From contig NZ_JAHLOQ010000029.1 of the NCBI RefSeq assembly GCF_018917435.1, positions 1 through 42,618 on the forward strand: a stretch of DNA of 42,618 bases, given 5' to 3'. A program made the translations under genes and the position numbers. This DNA comes from Intestinibacter bartlettii. Its GTDB lineage: Bacteria; Bacillota; Clostridia; Peptostreptococcales; Peptostreptococcaceae. Below, one piece after another: positions 31,760 to 40,290 of this stretch. The notes beneath the pieces were generated by a model. The model saw nothing but the letters and a program-made list of their open reading frames with translations, did no database searches and was not told the origin of the DNA. Within the stretch, counting starts at the first letter, position 1. Each line of letters starts with the position of its first letter.

Positions 31760-33676
31760 ATGATCATTTTATCTTGTAATAATTTGAATAAAAGTTTTGG
31801 CGTAGATTCTATCCTTGAAAATGTTAGTTTTACTATAAATGAAGGCGATAAAGTCGGTATTGTTGGAGTTAATGGTACTGGAAAAACGACTTTATTTAAA
31901 ATTATTTCCAATGAATATGGATATGACAGCGGGGATATTTACACTTCTAAGGATTGTGAAATTGGGTATTTAGAGCAAAATACCAATTTTTATTCGGAAA
32001 ATACTATATTAGAAGAGGTTCTTGAAGTATTCAAACCTCTTATCGAAATGGAAGAAAATCTTAGAGAACTTGAAATCAAAATAGCTGAAGAAGGAAGCAA
32101 ACCAGATTCTAAAATATTAGATAAATTAATGGATGAGTACTCACACAAAATGGAGTTATTTTCGGCAAACAACGGATACGGATATAAATCTGAAGCAAAA
32201 GGTGTGCTTATCGGTTTAGGCTTTAAAGACAGTGACTTTGACAAGAAGGTTGATATTCTTTCTGGGGGAGAAAAAACAAGAGTACTTTTAGGGAAATTAC
32301 TTCTTAAAAAACCTACACTATTACTTCTAGACGAACCTACAAACCACCTAGATTCTGAAGCAATCGAGTGGCTAGAGTTCTTCTTAAAGCAATATAAAGG
32401 TACTGTTATGCTTATTTCCCATGATAGATATTTCCTAGATCAAGTAGTAAATAGAACTTTTGAAATCTACAACAAAAAACTTAAGAGCTATAATGGTAAT
32501 TACTCTGATTTTATAGAACAATCAAAAATCGAGAAAGAACTAGAAATTAAAAAGTATGAAGACCAACAAAAAGAGCTTAAAAAGCAAGAAGAGTCTATTG
32601 AAAGACTTAAGGCTTATGGTCGTGAAAAACATCTTAAAAGGGCTAGAAGTAAAGAAAAGGCTCTTGATAAGGTCGATGTTATGGATAGACCGGAACTATA
32701 TAGAAAGAAAGCAAAAATATCTTTTGATCCAGCCGTAGTCAGCGGTAACGATGTAATGCAAGTTAAAGATATTTCTATGGGATATGACGATAGAGTATTA
32801 TTCAAAGGCTTGAATTTTGAGATATACCGTGGGGAAAAAGTTGCATTAATCGGACCAAATGGAATCGGTAAGTCTACATTATTCAAAATAATAATGAATG
32901 AACTTACTCCGCTTTCTGGCGAGGTCAAACTTGGCACAAATGTTAATGTGGCTTATTTCCACCAAGAGCAAAAAACTCTTGATTTAAACAACACTATTAT
33001 CGATGAAATTTGGAAAGATAATACTAATCTTACTCAGACTCAAATCAGATCTATGCTTGGTGCATTCTTATTTGAAAACGACGATGTATTCAAACAAATT
33101 TCTTCACTAAGTGGGGGCGAAAGAGCTAGGGTTGCAATCTTAAAACTGATTTTATCAAAGGCTAACTTCCTACTTCTTGACGAACCGACAAACCACTTAG
33201 ACATCGATTCAAAAGAAGTTTTAGAAGATGCTCTAAACGGCTACACAGGAACAATCTTCACGATTTCGCATGATAGATATTTCTTAAATACTGTAGTTGA
33301 TAAAATCTTAGTCTTAGACGAGAATGGAATTACTGAATACCTTGGTAATTACGATTACTACATGGCTAAAAAGAAAGAATCTGACGAAATAAATGCCCAT
33401 GTTGAGGAAGAATCTGAAAAGACTAAAACTCAACTTAAAGAAGAAAAACGTCGTGAACGTGAAGAACGTGAAAGACAAAAGAAAAACAGAAATAAAATTG
33501 TTAATACAGAAAAAGAAATCGAGCAAATCGAAACTAAAATAAGTGAGCTTGATGAACTTCTTTGCTTAGAAGAAGTTTACTCTAATCCTGAGCGTTCTAA
33601 AGAAGTTTCACAAGAAAAATCTAACTTAGAAGATAGATTAGCTGAACTTTATGAACTTTGGGAAGAGTTAATGTAA
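31760..33676 (+). CDS. ABC-F family ATPase (YdiF/Uup group)
   Basis: A 638-residue protein with two ABC cassettes: Walker A GVNGTGKT (about 35) and GPNGIGKS (about 370), signatures LSGGEKTR and LSGGERAR, and LLLDEPTNHLD in both halves. There is no membrane domain, and the linker plus a charged C-terminal coiled coil are those of ABC-F translation factors. Acts on the ribosome; whether it relieves stalling or protects against an antibiotic cannot be decided. AAGGAGG ribosome site; a terminator at 33707-33758 ends this single-gene unit. Confidence 0.92.
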   Translation: MIILSCNNLNKSFGVDSILENVSFTINEGDKVGIVGVNGTGKTTLFKIISNEYGYDSGDIYTSKDCEIGYLEQNTNFYSENTILEEVLEVFKPLIEMEENLRELEIKIAEEGSKPDSKILDKLMDEYSHKMELFSANNGYGYKSEAKGVLIGLGFKDSDFDKKVDILSGGEKTRVLLGKLLLKKPTLLLLDEPTNHLDSEAIEWLEFFLKQYKGTVMLISHDRYFLDQVVNRTFEIYNKKLKSYNGNYSDFIEQSKIEKELEIKKYEDQQKELKKQEESIERLKAYGREKHLKRARSKEKALDKVDVMDRPELYRKKAKISFDPAVVSGNDVMQVKDISMGYDDRVLFKGLNFEIYRGEKVALIGPNGIGKSTLFKIIMNELTPLSGEVKLGTNVNVAYFHQEQKTLDLNNTIIDEIWKDNTNLTQTQIRSMLGAFLFENDDVFKQISSLSGGERARVAILKLILSKANFLLLDEPTNHLDIDSKEVLEDALNGYTGTIFTISHDRYFLNTVVDKILVLDENGITEYLGNYDYYMAKKKESDEINAHVEEESEKTKTQLKEEKRREREERERQKKNRNKIVNTEKEIEQIETKISELDELLCLEEVYSNPERSKEVSQEKSNLEDRLAELYELWEELM

Positions 33677-33706
33677 TAGTTAAAATTCATTAGTCAAAAT
33701 ACATGA

Positions 33707-33758
33707 AAAAAGTTCTAGATTACCCACCTCTATGGTTGTAGGTTCTCTAGAACTTTTT
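33707..33758 (+). terminator. Terminator after the ABC-F gene
   Basis: AAAAAGTTCTAGA (33707-33719) / TCTAGAACTTTTT (33746-33758). Confidence 0.85.
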
Positions 33759-33835
33759 ATTTTTGTCTATTTAAAATCGTATAGTCACTTTATTATATGC
33801 GATTTTTTAGTATTTAGAATTAATTTTTTTAAATA

Positions 33836-34180
33836 CTATTTTTTAGCTGCTACTATACTTATTTCAACTAATAAGTTTTCTCTAGCCATGTTAGCTTCTA
33901 CACATGCTCTTGCTGGTTCGTTTCCGTTTTCTACCCATGCATCCCAAACTGAGTTCATATCAGCGAATAATGCCATATCTTTTACGTATATAGTTGCTGA
34001 TAATATGTGATTTTTGTCAGAACCGTATTGATTTAATATTGCTTCTGCTTTAGCTAAAACTGCAGCAGTTTGTTCTTTCATATCACCTTCGTCGTTAGTT
34101 AATCCACTTAAGTAAAGAGTTCCATTGTGCTCAACTACTTTACTCATTCTTCCTGTTCCTTCAAATCTTTTGATTTCCAT
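33836..34180 (-). CDS. ridA: RidA family protein (reactive enamine/imine deaminase)
   Basis: A 114-residue YjgF/RidA-type protein with the carboxylate-binding arginine in ARACVEAN and the C-terminal EISIVAA strand. RidA hydrolyses 2-aminoacrylate and related imines that damage PLP enzymes. The sequence is divergent from E. coli RidA (starts MEIKRFEGTGRMSK rather than with a T-P-x-A-P), so it may belong to an Rid subfamily rather than RidA proper. ACAGGAG ribosome site. Confidence 0.85.
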   Translation of the reverse strand: MEIKRFEGTGRMSKVVEHNGTLYLSGLTNDEGDMKEQTAAVLAKAEAILNQYGSDKNHILSATIYVKDMALFADMNSVWDAWVENGNEPARACVEANMARENLLVEISIVAAKK

Positions 34181-34322
34181 GATGTCTCTCCTGTTACGTC
34201 TTTATTTTTATATAGTATGTTCAATCGTTAATTATTTATTGAACAAAGTTTAGCTTTTAATATTAGTTTTTTCTCTATTTTTATTAATTATTTTTTAATT
34301 ATTAAACTTAATTTAGATTTAT

Positions 34323-35339
34323 TTAGTTAACATCTATTTTTAAGTTTGGTACAGCATTTAATGACATATCGTCTATTTTGCCGTTTATAAAATTATGGTA
34401 TCCTGCACAACCTATCATAGCTGCATTATCTGTACATAATTCTATACTTGGGAATTTGATTTCTATACCTTTTTCGCCAGCCATTTTTGTTATCTTTTCT
34501 CTAAGTGCTGAGTTTGCAGCAACACCACCAGATAAGGCAATTGTCTTGTATCCTTTTTCCTCAGCTGCATGTACTGCTTTTGTAGATAAAACTTCTACTA
34601 CTGCTTCTTGGAAAGATGCCGCAACGTCTTCTACTACTATCTCTTGTTTTTTCATTTTTTGAGCATTTAAGTAATTTAATACTGCTGATTTTAATCCACT
34701 GAAACTGAAGTCATATGAATCATCTAAATAAGCTCTTGGGAATTCTATTGCATGTTTATTCCCTTGTTTTGCAAGTTTGTCTATTATTGGTCCGCCTGGA
34801 TATCCAAGCCCCATAGCTCTAGATATTTTGTCAAACGCCTCACCAGATGCATCATCTCTAGTTCTTCCAAGTATTTCGTAGTCTTGGTAGTTTTTAACCT
34901 CTACTAAGTGAGTGTGCCCTCCTGAAACTACTAAAGTTATAAATGGAGGTTTTAAATCTTTATGTTGTATATAGTTTGCATTTATGTGACCTTGCATGTG
35001 GTTTACCCCAACTAGTGGAATCCCTAATGTGAATGCAAGTGCCTTTGCGTAAGATAATCCTACTAAAAGTGCACCAACAAGCCCTGGTCCATAAGTTACT
35101 GCTATATGGTCGATTTCTTCTGGTTTAATCCCAGCTGTGTCTAATGCTTCTTGATAAACTGCATCTATGTTTTCGATATGTTTTCTTGATGCAACCTCTG
35201 GAACTACACCACCGAATTTTTTATGTAATTCAATTTGTGTTGAAACTACATTTGCAAGAACTTCTCTTCCGTTTTTTAATACTGCAACTGCTGTCTCGTC
35301 ACAACTACTTTCTATCGATAAAGTTATTATATCTTTCAT
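34323..35339 (-). CDS. tsaD: tRNA t6A37 threonylcarbamoyltransferase TsaD
   Basis: A 338-residue ASKHA protein; metal ligands in HMQGH (about 111-115), the start [13 protein letters not shown] and the phosphate segment SGGHTHLV are all there. With TsaB and TsaE it transfers the threonylcarbamoyl group of TC-AMP to A37 of ANN-decoding tRNAs, an essential step. Last gene in tsaE-tsaB-rimI-tsaD; 94 bases after rimI. Confidence 0.97.
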   Translation of the reverse strand: MKDIITLSIESSCDETAVAVLKNGREVLANVVSTQIELHKKFGGVVPEVASRKHIENIDAVYQEALDTAGIKPEEIDHIAVTYGPGLVGALLVGLSYAKALAFTLGIPLVGVNHMQGHINANYIQHKDLKPPFITLVVSGGHTHLVEVKNYQDYEILGRTRDDASGEAFDKISRAMGLGYPGGPIIDKLAKQGNKHAIEFPRAYLDDSYDFSFSGLKSAVLNYLNAQKMKKQEIVVEDVAASFQEAVVEVLSTKAVHAAEEKGYKTIALSGGVAANSALREKITKMAGEKGIEIKFPSIELCTDNAAMIGCAGYHNFINGKIDDMSLNAVPNLKIDVN

Positions 35340-35433
35340 TGTTTCACCGCCTCATATTTTAGCTATTTATAATTTTGCTTATTTGCGTTTATTAATTTTT
35401 TTATTTATATCATTCATTATGCAAATGTCATAT

Positions 35434-35973
35434 TTATAATTCTGATAGTTGGTTCCACATTATTATTGCGTCTTCTCTATCGCTATAGTATTCTTTTCTA
35501 ACTCCTGCCATTTTAAATCCATATTTTCTGTACAGATTTTGAGCAACTGTATTTGAACTTCTAACTTCTAAAGTCATAGAAACTAATCCATGTTCTTTAC
35601 AAAGTTTGACCATTTCACCAACTAACCTGTCACCTATTTTTTGACCTCTATAATCACTGTGTACTGCCACGTTTGTTATATGACCTTCGTCGACTACAAA
35701 CCAAACACCAACATATCCAACAATTACAGAATCAAGTTCAGCCACAAGATATCTCGCTAAATTGTTTTTTAACTCATCCATTAAAGATTTTTTTGACCAT
35801 GGATCATCAAAACAATTTACCTCTACCCTATGTACTCCATCTATGTCATCTTTTCTCATCGGTCTTATTATTAAGTTATTCATATTTAATTCCGTGCCTA
35901 GCCCCAAAACTATGTCTAAATCTAATTGCAAATCTTGATTTATATTATTTACATTTTCTCGATTCTTTTCCAT
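35434..35973 (-). CDS. rimI: RimI-type ribosomal protein S18 N-acetyltransferase
   Basis: A 179-residue GNAT with VAVHSDYRGQKIGDRLV (acetyl-CoA loop) and LEVRSSNTVAQNLYRKYGF, the RimI hallmark. Acetylates an N-terminal alanine, classically of ribosomal protein S18. It has an unusual acidic/Asn-rich extension of about 30 residues before MNNLIIRPM; the upstream ATG 35973 is kept because GTGAGG lies 8 bases before it, while no site precedes the inner ATG at 35883. Its place among the tsa genes is common in Firmicutes. Confidence 0.92.
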   Translation of the reverse strand: MEKNRENVNNINQDLQLDLDIVLGLGTELNMNNLIIRPMRKDDIDGVHRVEVNCFDDPWSKKSLMDELKNNLARYLVAELDSVIVGYVGVWFVVDEGHITNVAVHSDYRGQKIGDRLVGEMVKLCKEHGLVSMTLEVRSSNTVAQNLYRKYGFKMAGVRKEYYSDREDAIIMWNQLSEL

Positions 35974-36079
35974 TTTGAAACCTCACTTCTCTCCAATATT
36001 AATTTTTTCAGTAAATTTATTAATTATTTTTTTGTTTTTAAAAAAATTTTAACTAATATTATTAATTATTTTATTAAAC

Positions 36080-36814
36080 TTACTTTTGTTCTTGAAGTTT
36101 TCGCTCTTCTTCAAGTTTTCTTTGTTTTTCTTCGTACTGTTCTTCTGCCTGTGATTTTCTAATATATAAAGGATTCACAGTATAGCAGTTAAATATATCT
36201 TTTCCTTCATCAAATTTAACTTTTGCAACTGAACATAAGCTTCCTGCTTTTGTTACGTTGTTTGATGCTGCTGGAATTTCTATATTTGCTATTTCTTTTA
36301 TTTTGTCTTCGTATTTATAAACAGCTTCTCCAACTAATATCCATTCTTCTTTGCTTTGTGCTAATTCTTCAAGAAGTTCGTCTATTGGTTGAATTCCTAT
36401 TTCTTTTATTTCAACAAGTTTTGTACCTTCATAGTGGTATCTTCCTGTATAAACTTGATTTCTTTGTGCATCTAATATTGAGCATATTTTTTTGTCACAA
36501 AGGTTCATATTTGCAGCTAAAACTTCTAGTGAATTAACTCCTATTACTGGAATATCATTAACATGTGCGATTGCTTTTGCTGTTGCCATACCAATTCTAA
36601 GACCTGTAAAAGATCCTGGCCCTTCACAAACTGCTATTGCATCAATCTCACGTACATTTAAATCACTTAAACCTAACATATTTTCTATCATAGGCATAAG
36701 TTTTTGTGAATGAGTTTTTTTAGTGTTAATTGTATATTCGCAAATTAATTTGTTGTCCTCTATAACAGCTACACTAGCAGCCATAGATGATGTATCTATC
36801 CCTAAAATCTTCAT
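36080..36814 (-). CDS. tsaB: TsaB, t6A biosynthesis partner of TsaD
   Basis: A 244-residue ASKHA protein starting MKILGIDTSSMAASVAV with the CEGPGSFTGLRIGM segment (about 84-97). It dimerises with TsaD and is catalytically silent itself. The C-terminus ends in a charged EEQYEEKQRKLEEERK tail that is longer than in most homologues. It overlaps tsaE by one base. Confidence 0.96.
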   Translation of the reverse strand: MKILGIDTSSMAASVAVIEDNKLICEYTINTKKTHSQKLMPMIENMLGLSDLNVREIDAIAVCEGPGSFTGLRIGMATAKAIAHVNDIPVIGVNSLEVLAANMNLCDKKICSILDAQRNQVYTGRYHYEGTKLVEIKEIGIQPIDELLEELAQSKEEWILVGEAVYKYEDKIKEIANIEIPAASNNVTKAGSLCSVAKVKFDEGKDIFNCYTVNPLYIRKSQAEEQYEEKQRKLEEERKLQEQK

Positions 36815-37284
36815 TATTTAGTCAACTCCTCAACTATTTTTTCGTATTGTTCGCCATAAGGAATAAGTGTCATCTCTCTCCCCATGTCTTTGTATTTTAA
36901 TTCTATTTTTAAGTATTCATCTGGTAATATGTCCTCGATTATGTTTGCCCACTCGATTATACATACACCGTCACCATTTATGTATTCTTCAAACCCTATA
37001 TCATACATTTCTTCGCTACATCCAATTCTATATACGTCAAAATGATATAGTGGCATCTTTCCTTCATATTCGTTTACTATAGTGAAAGTTGGGCTTGTGA
37101 TGTAGTCATCTACTTCTAATGCCTCTGCTAAACTTTGAGTCATTGTTGTTTTTCCTGCCCCTAAATCACCGATTAAACAAACTATGCTCCCTGGTTTTAA
37201 AAGTTTACCTAATTTAAAACCAATCTCTCTAGTTTCTTTATCTTCATTTAGATATATATTCTTTATCATCTGCGTTTTTTTCAT
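36814..37284 (-). CDS. tsaE: TsaE, ATPase for t6A biosynthesis
   Basis: A 156-residue P-loop protein: GDLGAGKTTMTQSLA, TSPTFTIVNEY and HFDVYR are the TsaE pattern. ATP hydrolysis by TsaE resets the TsaB-TsaD complex. First gene of the operon; GGAG lies eight bases before its ATG. Promoter TTGAAA (37423-37418), 16 bp, TATAAA (37401-37396) lies upstream, followed by two direct repeats. Confidence 0.95.
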   Translation of the reverse strand: MKKTQMIKNIYLNEDKETREIGFKLGKLLKPGSIVCLIGDLGAGKTTMTQSLAEALEVDDYITSPTFTIVNEYEGKMPLYHFDVYRIGCSEEMYDIGFEEYINGDGVCIIEWANIIEDILPDEYLKIELKYKDMGREMTLIPYGEQYEKIVEELTK

Positions 37285-37307
37285 ATTTTCATCTCCGTAT
37301 CTAATCT

Positions 37308-37375
37308 CATATTTAAAATATGGACTAGATATTATTTATTTAATCCCATATTTTAAATATAAACTAGATATTATT
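37308..37375 (-). repeat. Two direct repeats in the tsaE leader
   Basis: Near-identical 29-30-base units, CATATTTAAAATATGGACTAGATATTATT-like, at 37308-37337 and 37347-37375, 39 bp apart and each with an internal palindrome. They lie between the tsaE promoter and its ribosome site. Confidence 0.55.
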
Positions 37376-37523
37376 ATATTATACTTTTTAGTAATTTTAT
37401 AGGCTTATGCGTTATTTTTTCAATGTATGGACCTATATTTATTATAACCTAAATCTTTTATAATCAAAAACAAGCTTTACATATTCTACAATAACTTCAT
37501 ACATTAGTTTGAGTTAACAAATA

Positions 37524-37557
37524 AAAAGACCTGCCCCAACTAAAGGACAGGTCTTTT
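37524..37557 (-). terminator. Terminator of ribU
   Basis: AAAAGACCTG (37524-37533) / CAGGTCTTTT (37548-37557), T-rich on both sides. Confidence 0.88.
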
Positions 37558-37567
37558 ATTTATTAAT

Positions 37568-38182
37568 CTATTTAACACCTAATATTTTTTCCATCTTTTT
37601 ATATAATGGTAAAATTACCACTGTCATGATTGCACCTTTTACTATATTAAACGGTATTACTATCCAAATCATAAAAGTAAATAAGTCTGTAACTCTGTGG
37701 TTTAGTACAGTACCCATGTTTATTATTACATCCATTGGCATTACTAGTCCATATAGTGGGAAAACTATGTAGTAATCTACTACTGCACCTACTATTGCCA
37801 TAATAGCTGTACCTAAAACTCCACCGATTAACACATTTTTATAACTTTTAACTTTTCTACACATAAAGCATACCATTAGCACATATGGCCCTGCTATTAA
37901 TATGTTTGCAATTTCTCCAACACCACCTGTTGTACTTCCAGACACTGCTTGTAACAAGTTTTTGATTACTACTATTATAAATCCAGGAATTGCTCCCATT
38001 GATAATCCACCGAAAACTGCTACTACATCTGAGAAATCAAGTTTTAAAAATGATGGGAATATTGGTAATGGTATTTCTATAAATCTTAAAAAATAAGATA
38101 TAGCAGCCAAAATTCCTATTTGAGCTACAACCCTTGTAGACATTGTTCTTTTTGATTTGCGAGTATTTATACTTTGTTGCAT
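37568..38182 (-). CDS. ribU: Riboflavin ECF transporter, S component
   Basis: A 204-residue membrane protein with about six spans and the RibU-like stretches IEIPLPIFPSFLKLDFSD (about 36-53) and NLLQAVSGSTTGGVGE. It binds riboflavin outside and works with the shared EcfA/A'/T energising module encoded elsewhere. ATG 38182 follows GGAGG at nine bases; the longer frame to 38266 crosses the terminator and is wrong. An FMN riboswitch and terminator in front of it confirm the substrate. Confidence 0.94.
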   Translation of the reverse strand: MQQSINTRKSKRTMSTRVVAQIGILAAISYFLRFIEIPLPIFPSFLKLDFSDVVAVFGGLSMGAIPGFIIVVIKNLLQAVSGSTTGGVGEIANILIAGPYVLMVCFMCRKVKSYKNVLIGGVLGTAIMAIVGAVVDYYIVFPLYGLVMPMDVIINMGTVLNHRVTDLFTFMIWIVIPFNIVKGAIMTVVILPLYKKMEKILGVK

Positions 38183-38226
38183 AATACATAACCTCCAATA
38201 AAATAAATTATTATAGGTCAAATAAA

Positions 38227-38258
38227 AAAACTCGATAGAATCTTCTTCTTCGAGTTTT
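38227..38258 (-). terminator. Riboswitch-controlled terminator before ribU
   Basis: AAAACTCGA (38227-38235) / TCGAGTTTT (38250-38258), followed on - by a run of T. It is the expression platform of the FMN aptamer. Confidence 0.85.
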
Positions 38259-38299
38259 ATGAGCAATCATAATAAATAAATTTAAAAAATTTATAACTC

Positions 38300-38409
38300 T
38301 CTTCTCTCATCCAGACTCTACTGTCGGCTTTGGAATTTCACCAAATCAGCTATTTTCATAGTTCGCGGGCTTTACCGCCGGTAGGGAATTTCACCCTGCC
38401 CCGAAGATT
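38300..38409 (-). promoter_or_regulatory. FMN riboswitch (RFN element)
   Basis: Read on -: ATCTTCGGGGCAGGGTG opens the element, ACCGGCGGTAAAGCCCGCGA and GAGTCTGGATGAGAGAAGA follow, the conserved RFN blocks. FMN binding should favour the terminator at 38258-38227 and switch ribU off. Confidence 0.97.
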
Positions 38410-38444
38410 TTTTCTAGTTATTTTATTTTCCTATTACAACTATA

Positions 38445-38473
38445 ATGATAATATCATTAACATATTCTGTCAA
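38445..38473 (-). promoter_or_regulatory. Promoter of the FMN riboswitch-ribU unit
   Basis: TTGACA (38473-38468), 17-bp spacer, TATCAT (38450-38445). The rest of 38474-38714 is very AT-rich and holds nothing I recognise. Confidence 0.75.
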
Positions 38474-38714
38474 CTTAATTAATAATTTCACACCCTACAT
38501 TTATATACTATGATTATTAATTTTATATAGTTCTATATTGTAAATTTTATCTTACATATATATTAGATATAATTTTTTACTTTTTCATTTACATAATATC
38601 ATTTTTAGATATTTTTTAAAATTTTTAGCATATTATATCTAGTTATTTATATTTTTGTATTTTTTCATTTTTATTATAATTAGTTATTATTTAAATGATT
38701 ATATTTTCTATATC

Positions 38715-39986
38715 CTATGCCTGTCTTTTATAAACTATTTTTCCATCAATTATTGTGCATAATACATTACTTTGTATTTCTAATGGATTACCATCCCAAA
38801 TCACTATATCAGCATCTTTTCCAACTTCAATTGAACCGACTCTATCTTCTATTCCTAAAACTTTTGCTGGGTTTATAGTTATTGATTCTAGTGCCTTTTC
38901 TGGTTTCATACCGTATTTAACCGCTAATCCTGCACATATTGGTAAGTATTGAAGAGGGATTACTGGATGATCTGTCATAAGGCAAATGTCTTTGCCTGCA
39001 TTCGATAAAATACCAGCAGTTTCAAAAGTTAAATTTCTAAGTTCAATTTTTGATCTTTCTGATAAAGATGGTCCTACTATAAGTGGATAATCTTCTTCTA
39101 CTAATTCTTCAACTATCATGTGACCTTCTGTACAGTGGTCTATTGTAAGTTTTAAATCGAATTCTTGTGCAATTCTTATTGCCGTAAACATATCATCGGC
39201 TCTATGCGCATGTGCTTTTAAAGGTATTTCTTTTTTTAACACAGGTATCAGTGATTCTAATTTTATATCGTATTCTGGCTTATCTATATCTTCATCCTCT
39301 TCTGCACATTTTAGATCATATAAATACTCTTCAGCTTTTCTTAAATTTTCTCTAAGTAATGCTGCAATCGCCATTCTAGTTTGTGGAGTATCATCATTTG
39401 AACCGTAGCATGATTTTGGATTTTCACCAAATGCTACTTTTGATGCAACTGGGTTTTTGATTACCATTTTATCTATTCTTCTACCATAAGTTTTTATTGC
39501 AGCAGCTTGACCTCCCATAACATTAGCACTTCCAGGAGTTGTACAAACTGCAGTTATACCGCCTTCATATGCCTCTTTGAATGTTCTATCCATTGGATTT
39601 ATTCCGTCTATAACATTTAAATGTGGTGTTATTGGGTCAGTTTCTTCATTTCCATCAGCACCTTCTACTCCCATTCCATCTTCCCAAAGACCTAAGTGAG
39701 TATGAGCATCGATAAACCCTGGAAAAATAAAGTTGCCCTCCGCATCAATAACTTCTAATGTGTCTGTATTTGGATCAAAATCAAATTCACCATTAGCTCT
39801 TAATTCCTTATTAAGATCTTCATAGTCATCTTCTCTTCCTATAACCTCTCCATCAAATACAAATTCTGTACTTAGTGAGTTTAGTTTTTCACCTATTGCT
39901 ATTATTTTTTTGTCTTTTATTAATATTCCTATTTTTTGTATTCCTTGAGTAATTGTATTTACTGTTCCGTTTTTTATAAGTAACAC
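38715..39986 (-). CDS. Amidohydrolase family protein (imidazolonepropionase-like)
   Basis: A 423-residue TIM-barrel amidohydrolase. GFIDAHTHLG (residues about 90-99) gives the first metal pair, HAHRADD and DHCTEGH the later His residues, MTDHPVIP the catalytic Asp, and GSIEVGKDADIVIWDGNP is the usual closing motif. Between the N-terminal strand and the barrel there is an acidic insert of about 40 residues (REDDYEDLNKEL...). Substrate is unknown; close relatives are annotated as imidazolonepropionase-like or dihydroorotase-like but lack specific evidence. Single gene. Confidence 0.85.
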   Translation of the reverse strand: MLLIKNGTVNTITQGIQKIGILIKDKKIIAIGEKLNSLSTEFVFDGEVIGREDDYEDLNKELRANGEFDFDPNTDTLEVIDAEGNFIFPGFIDAHTHLGLWEDGMGVEGADGNEETDPITPHLNVIDGINPMDRTFKEAYEGGITAVCTTPGSANVMGGQAAAIKTYGRRIDKMVIKNPVASKVAFGENPKSCYGSNDDTPQTRMAIAALLRENLRKAEEYLYDLKCAEEDEDIDKPEYDIKLESLIPVLKKEIPLKAHAHRADDMFTAIRIAQEFDLKLTIDHCTEGHMIVEELVEEDYPLIVGPSLSERSKIELRNLTFETAGILSNAGKDICLMTDHPVIPLQYLPICAGLAVKYGMKPEKALESITINPAKVLGIEDRVGSIEVGKDADIVIWDGNPLEIQSNVLCTIIDGKIVYKRQA

Positions 39987-40290
39987 TATATGCCTCCAAT
40001 TTAATTGTATTTTTCTAATCTATTTTGAATTTTTCACTATTTATATTTTTAAATATTGTGTTTCTAAATTAACATATAAACCTGTTTTAAACAACCCATA
40101 AGACCTAAATGTTAAACAATACTAATATCTCTGTTTATCATAATCCACACATTAGTATTTTCAAAATGTATAACTTAGTTAAATAAAAATCCGCATCCGC
40201 ATTTTTATATGCGAAAGCGGATTATATTTTATAAAAATTCGATTCAATTCTTTAGTGGAATCAATTCATACTGCAAACTATTTTATAAAA
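39987..40290. other. Intergenic region between amidohydrolase and tex
   Basis: No gene. It holds the tex terminator at 40188-40223 and the promoter zone of the amidohydrolase; no clear -35/-10 pair was found. Confidence 0.5.
40188..40223 (-). terminator. Terminator of tex
   Basis: Outer AATCCGC (40188-40194) / GCGGATT (40217-40223) and inner CGCAT (40198-40202) / ATGCG (40209-40213); T-rich exit on the - strand. Confidence 0.8.
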
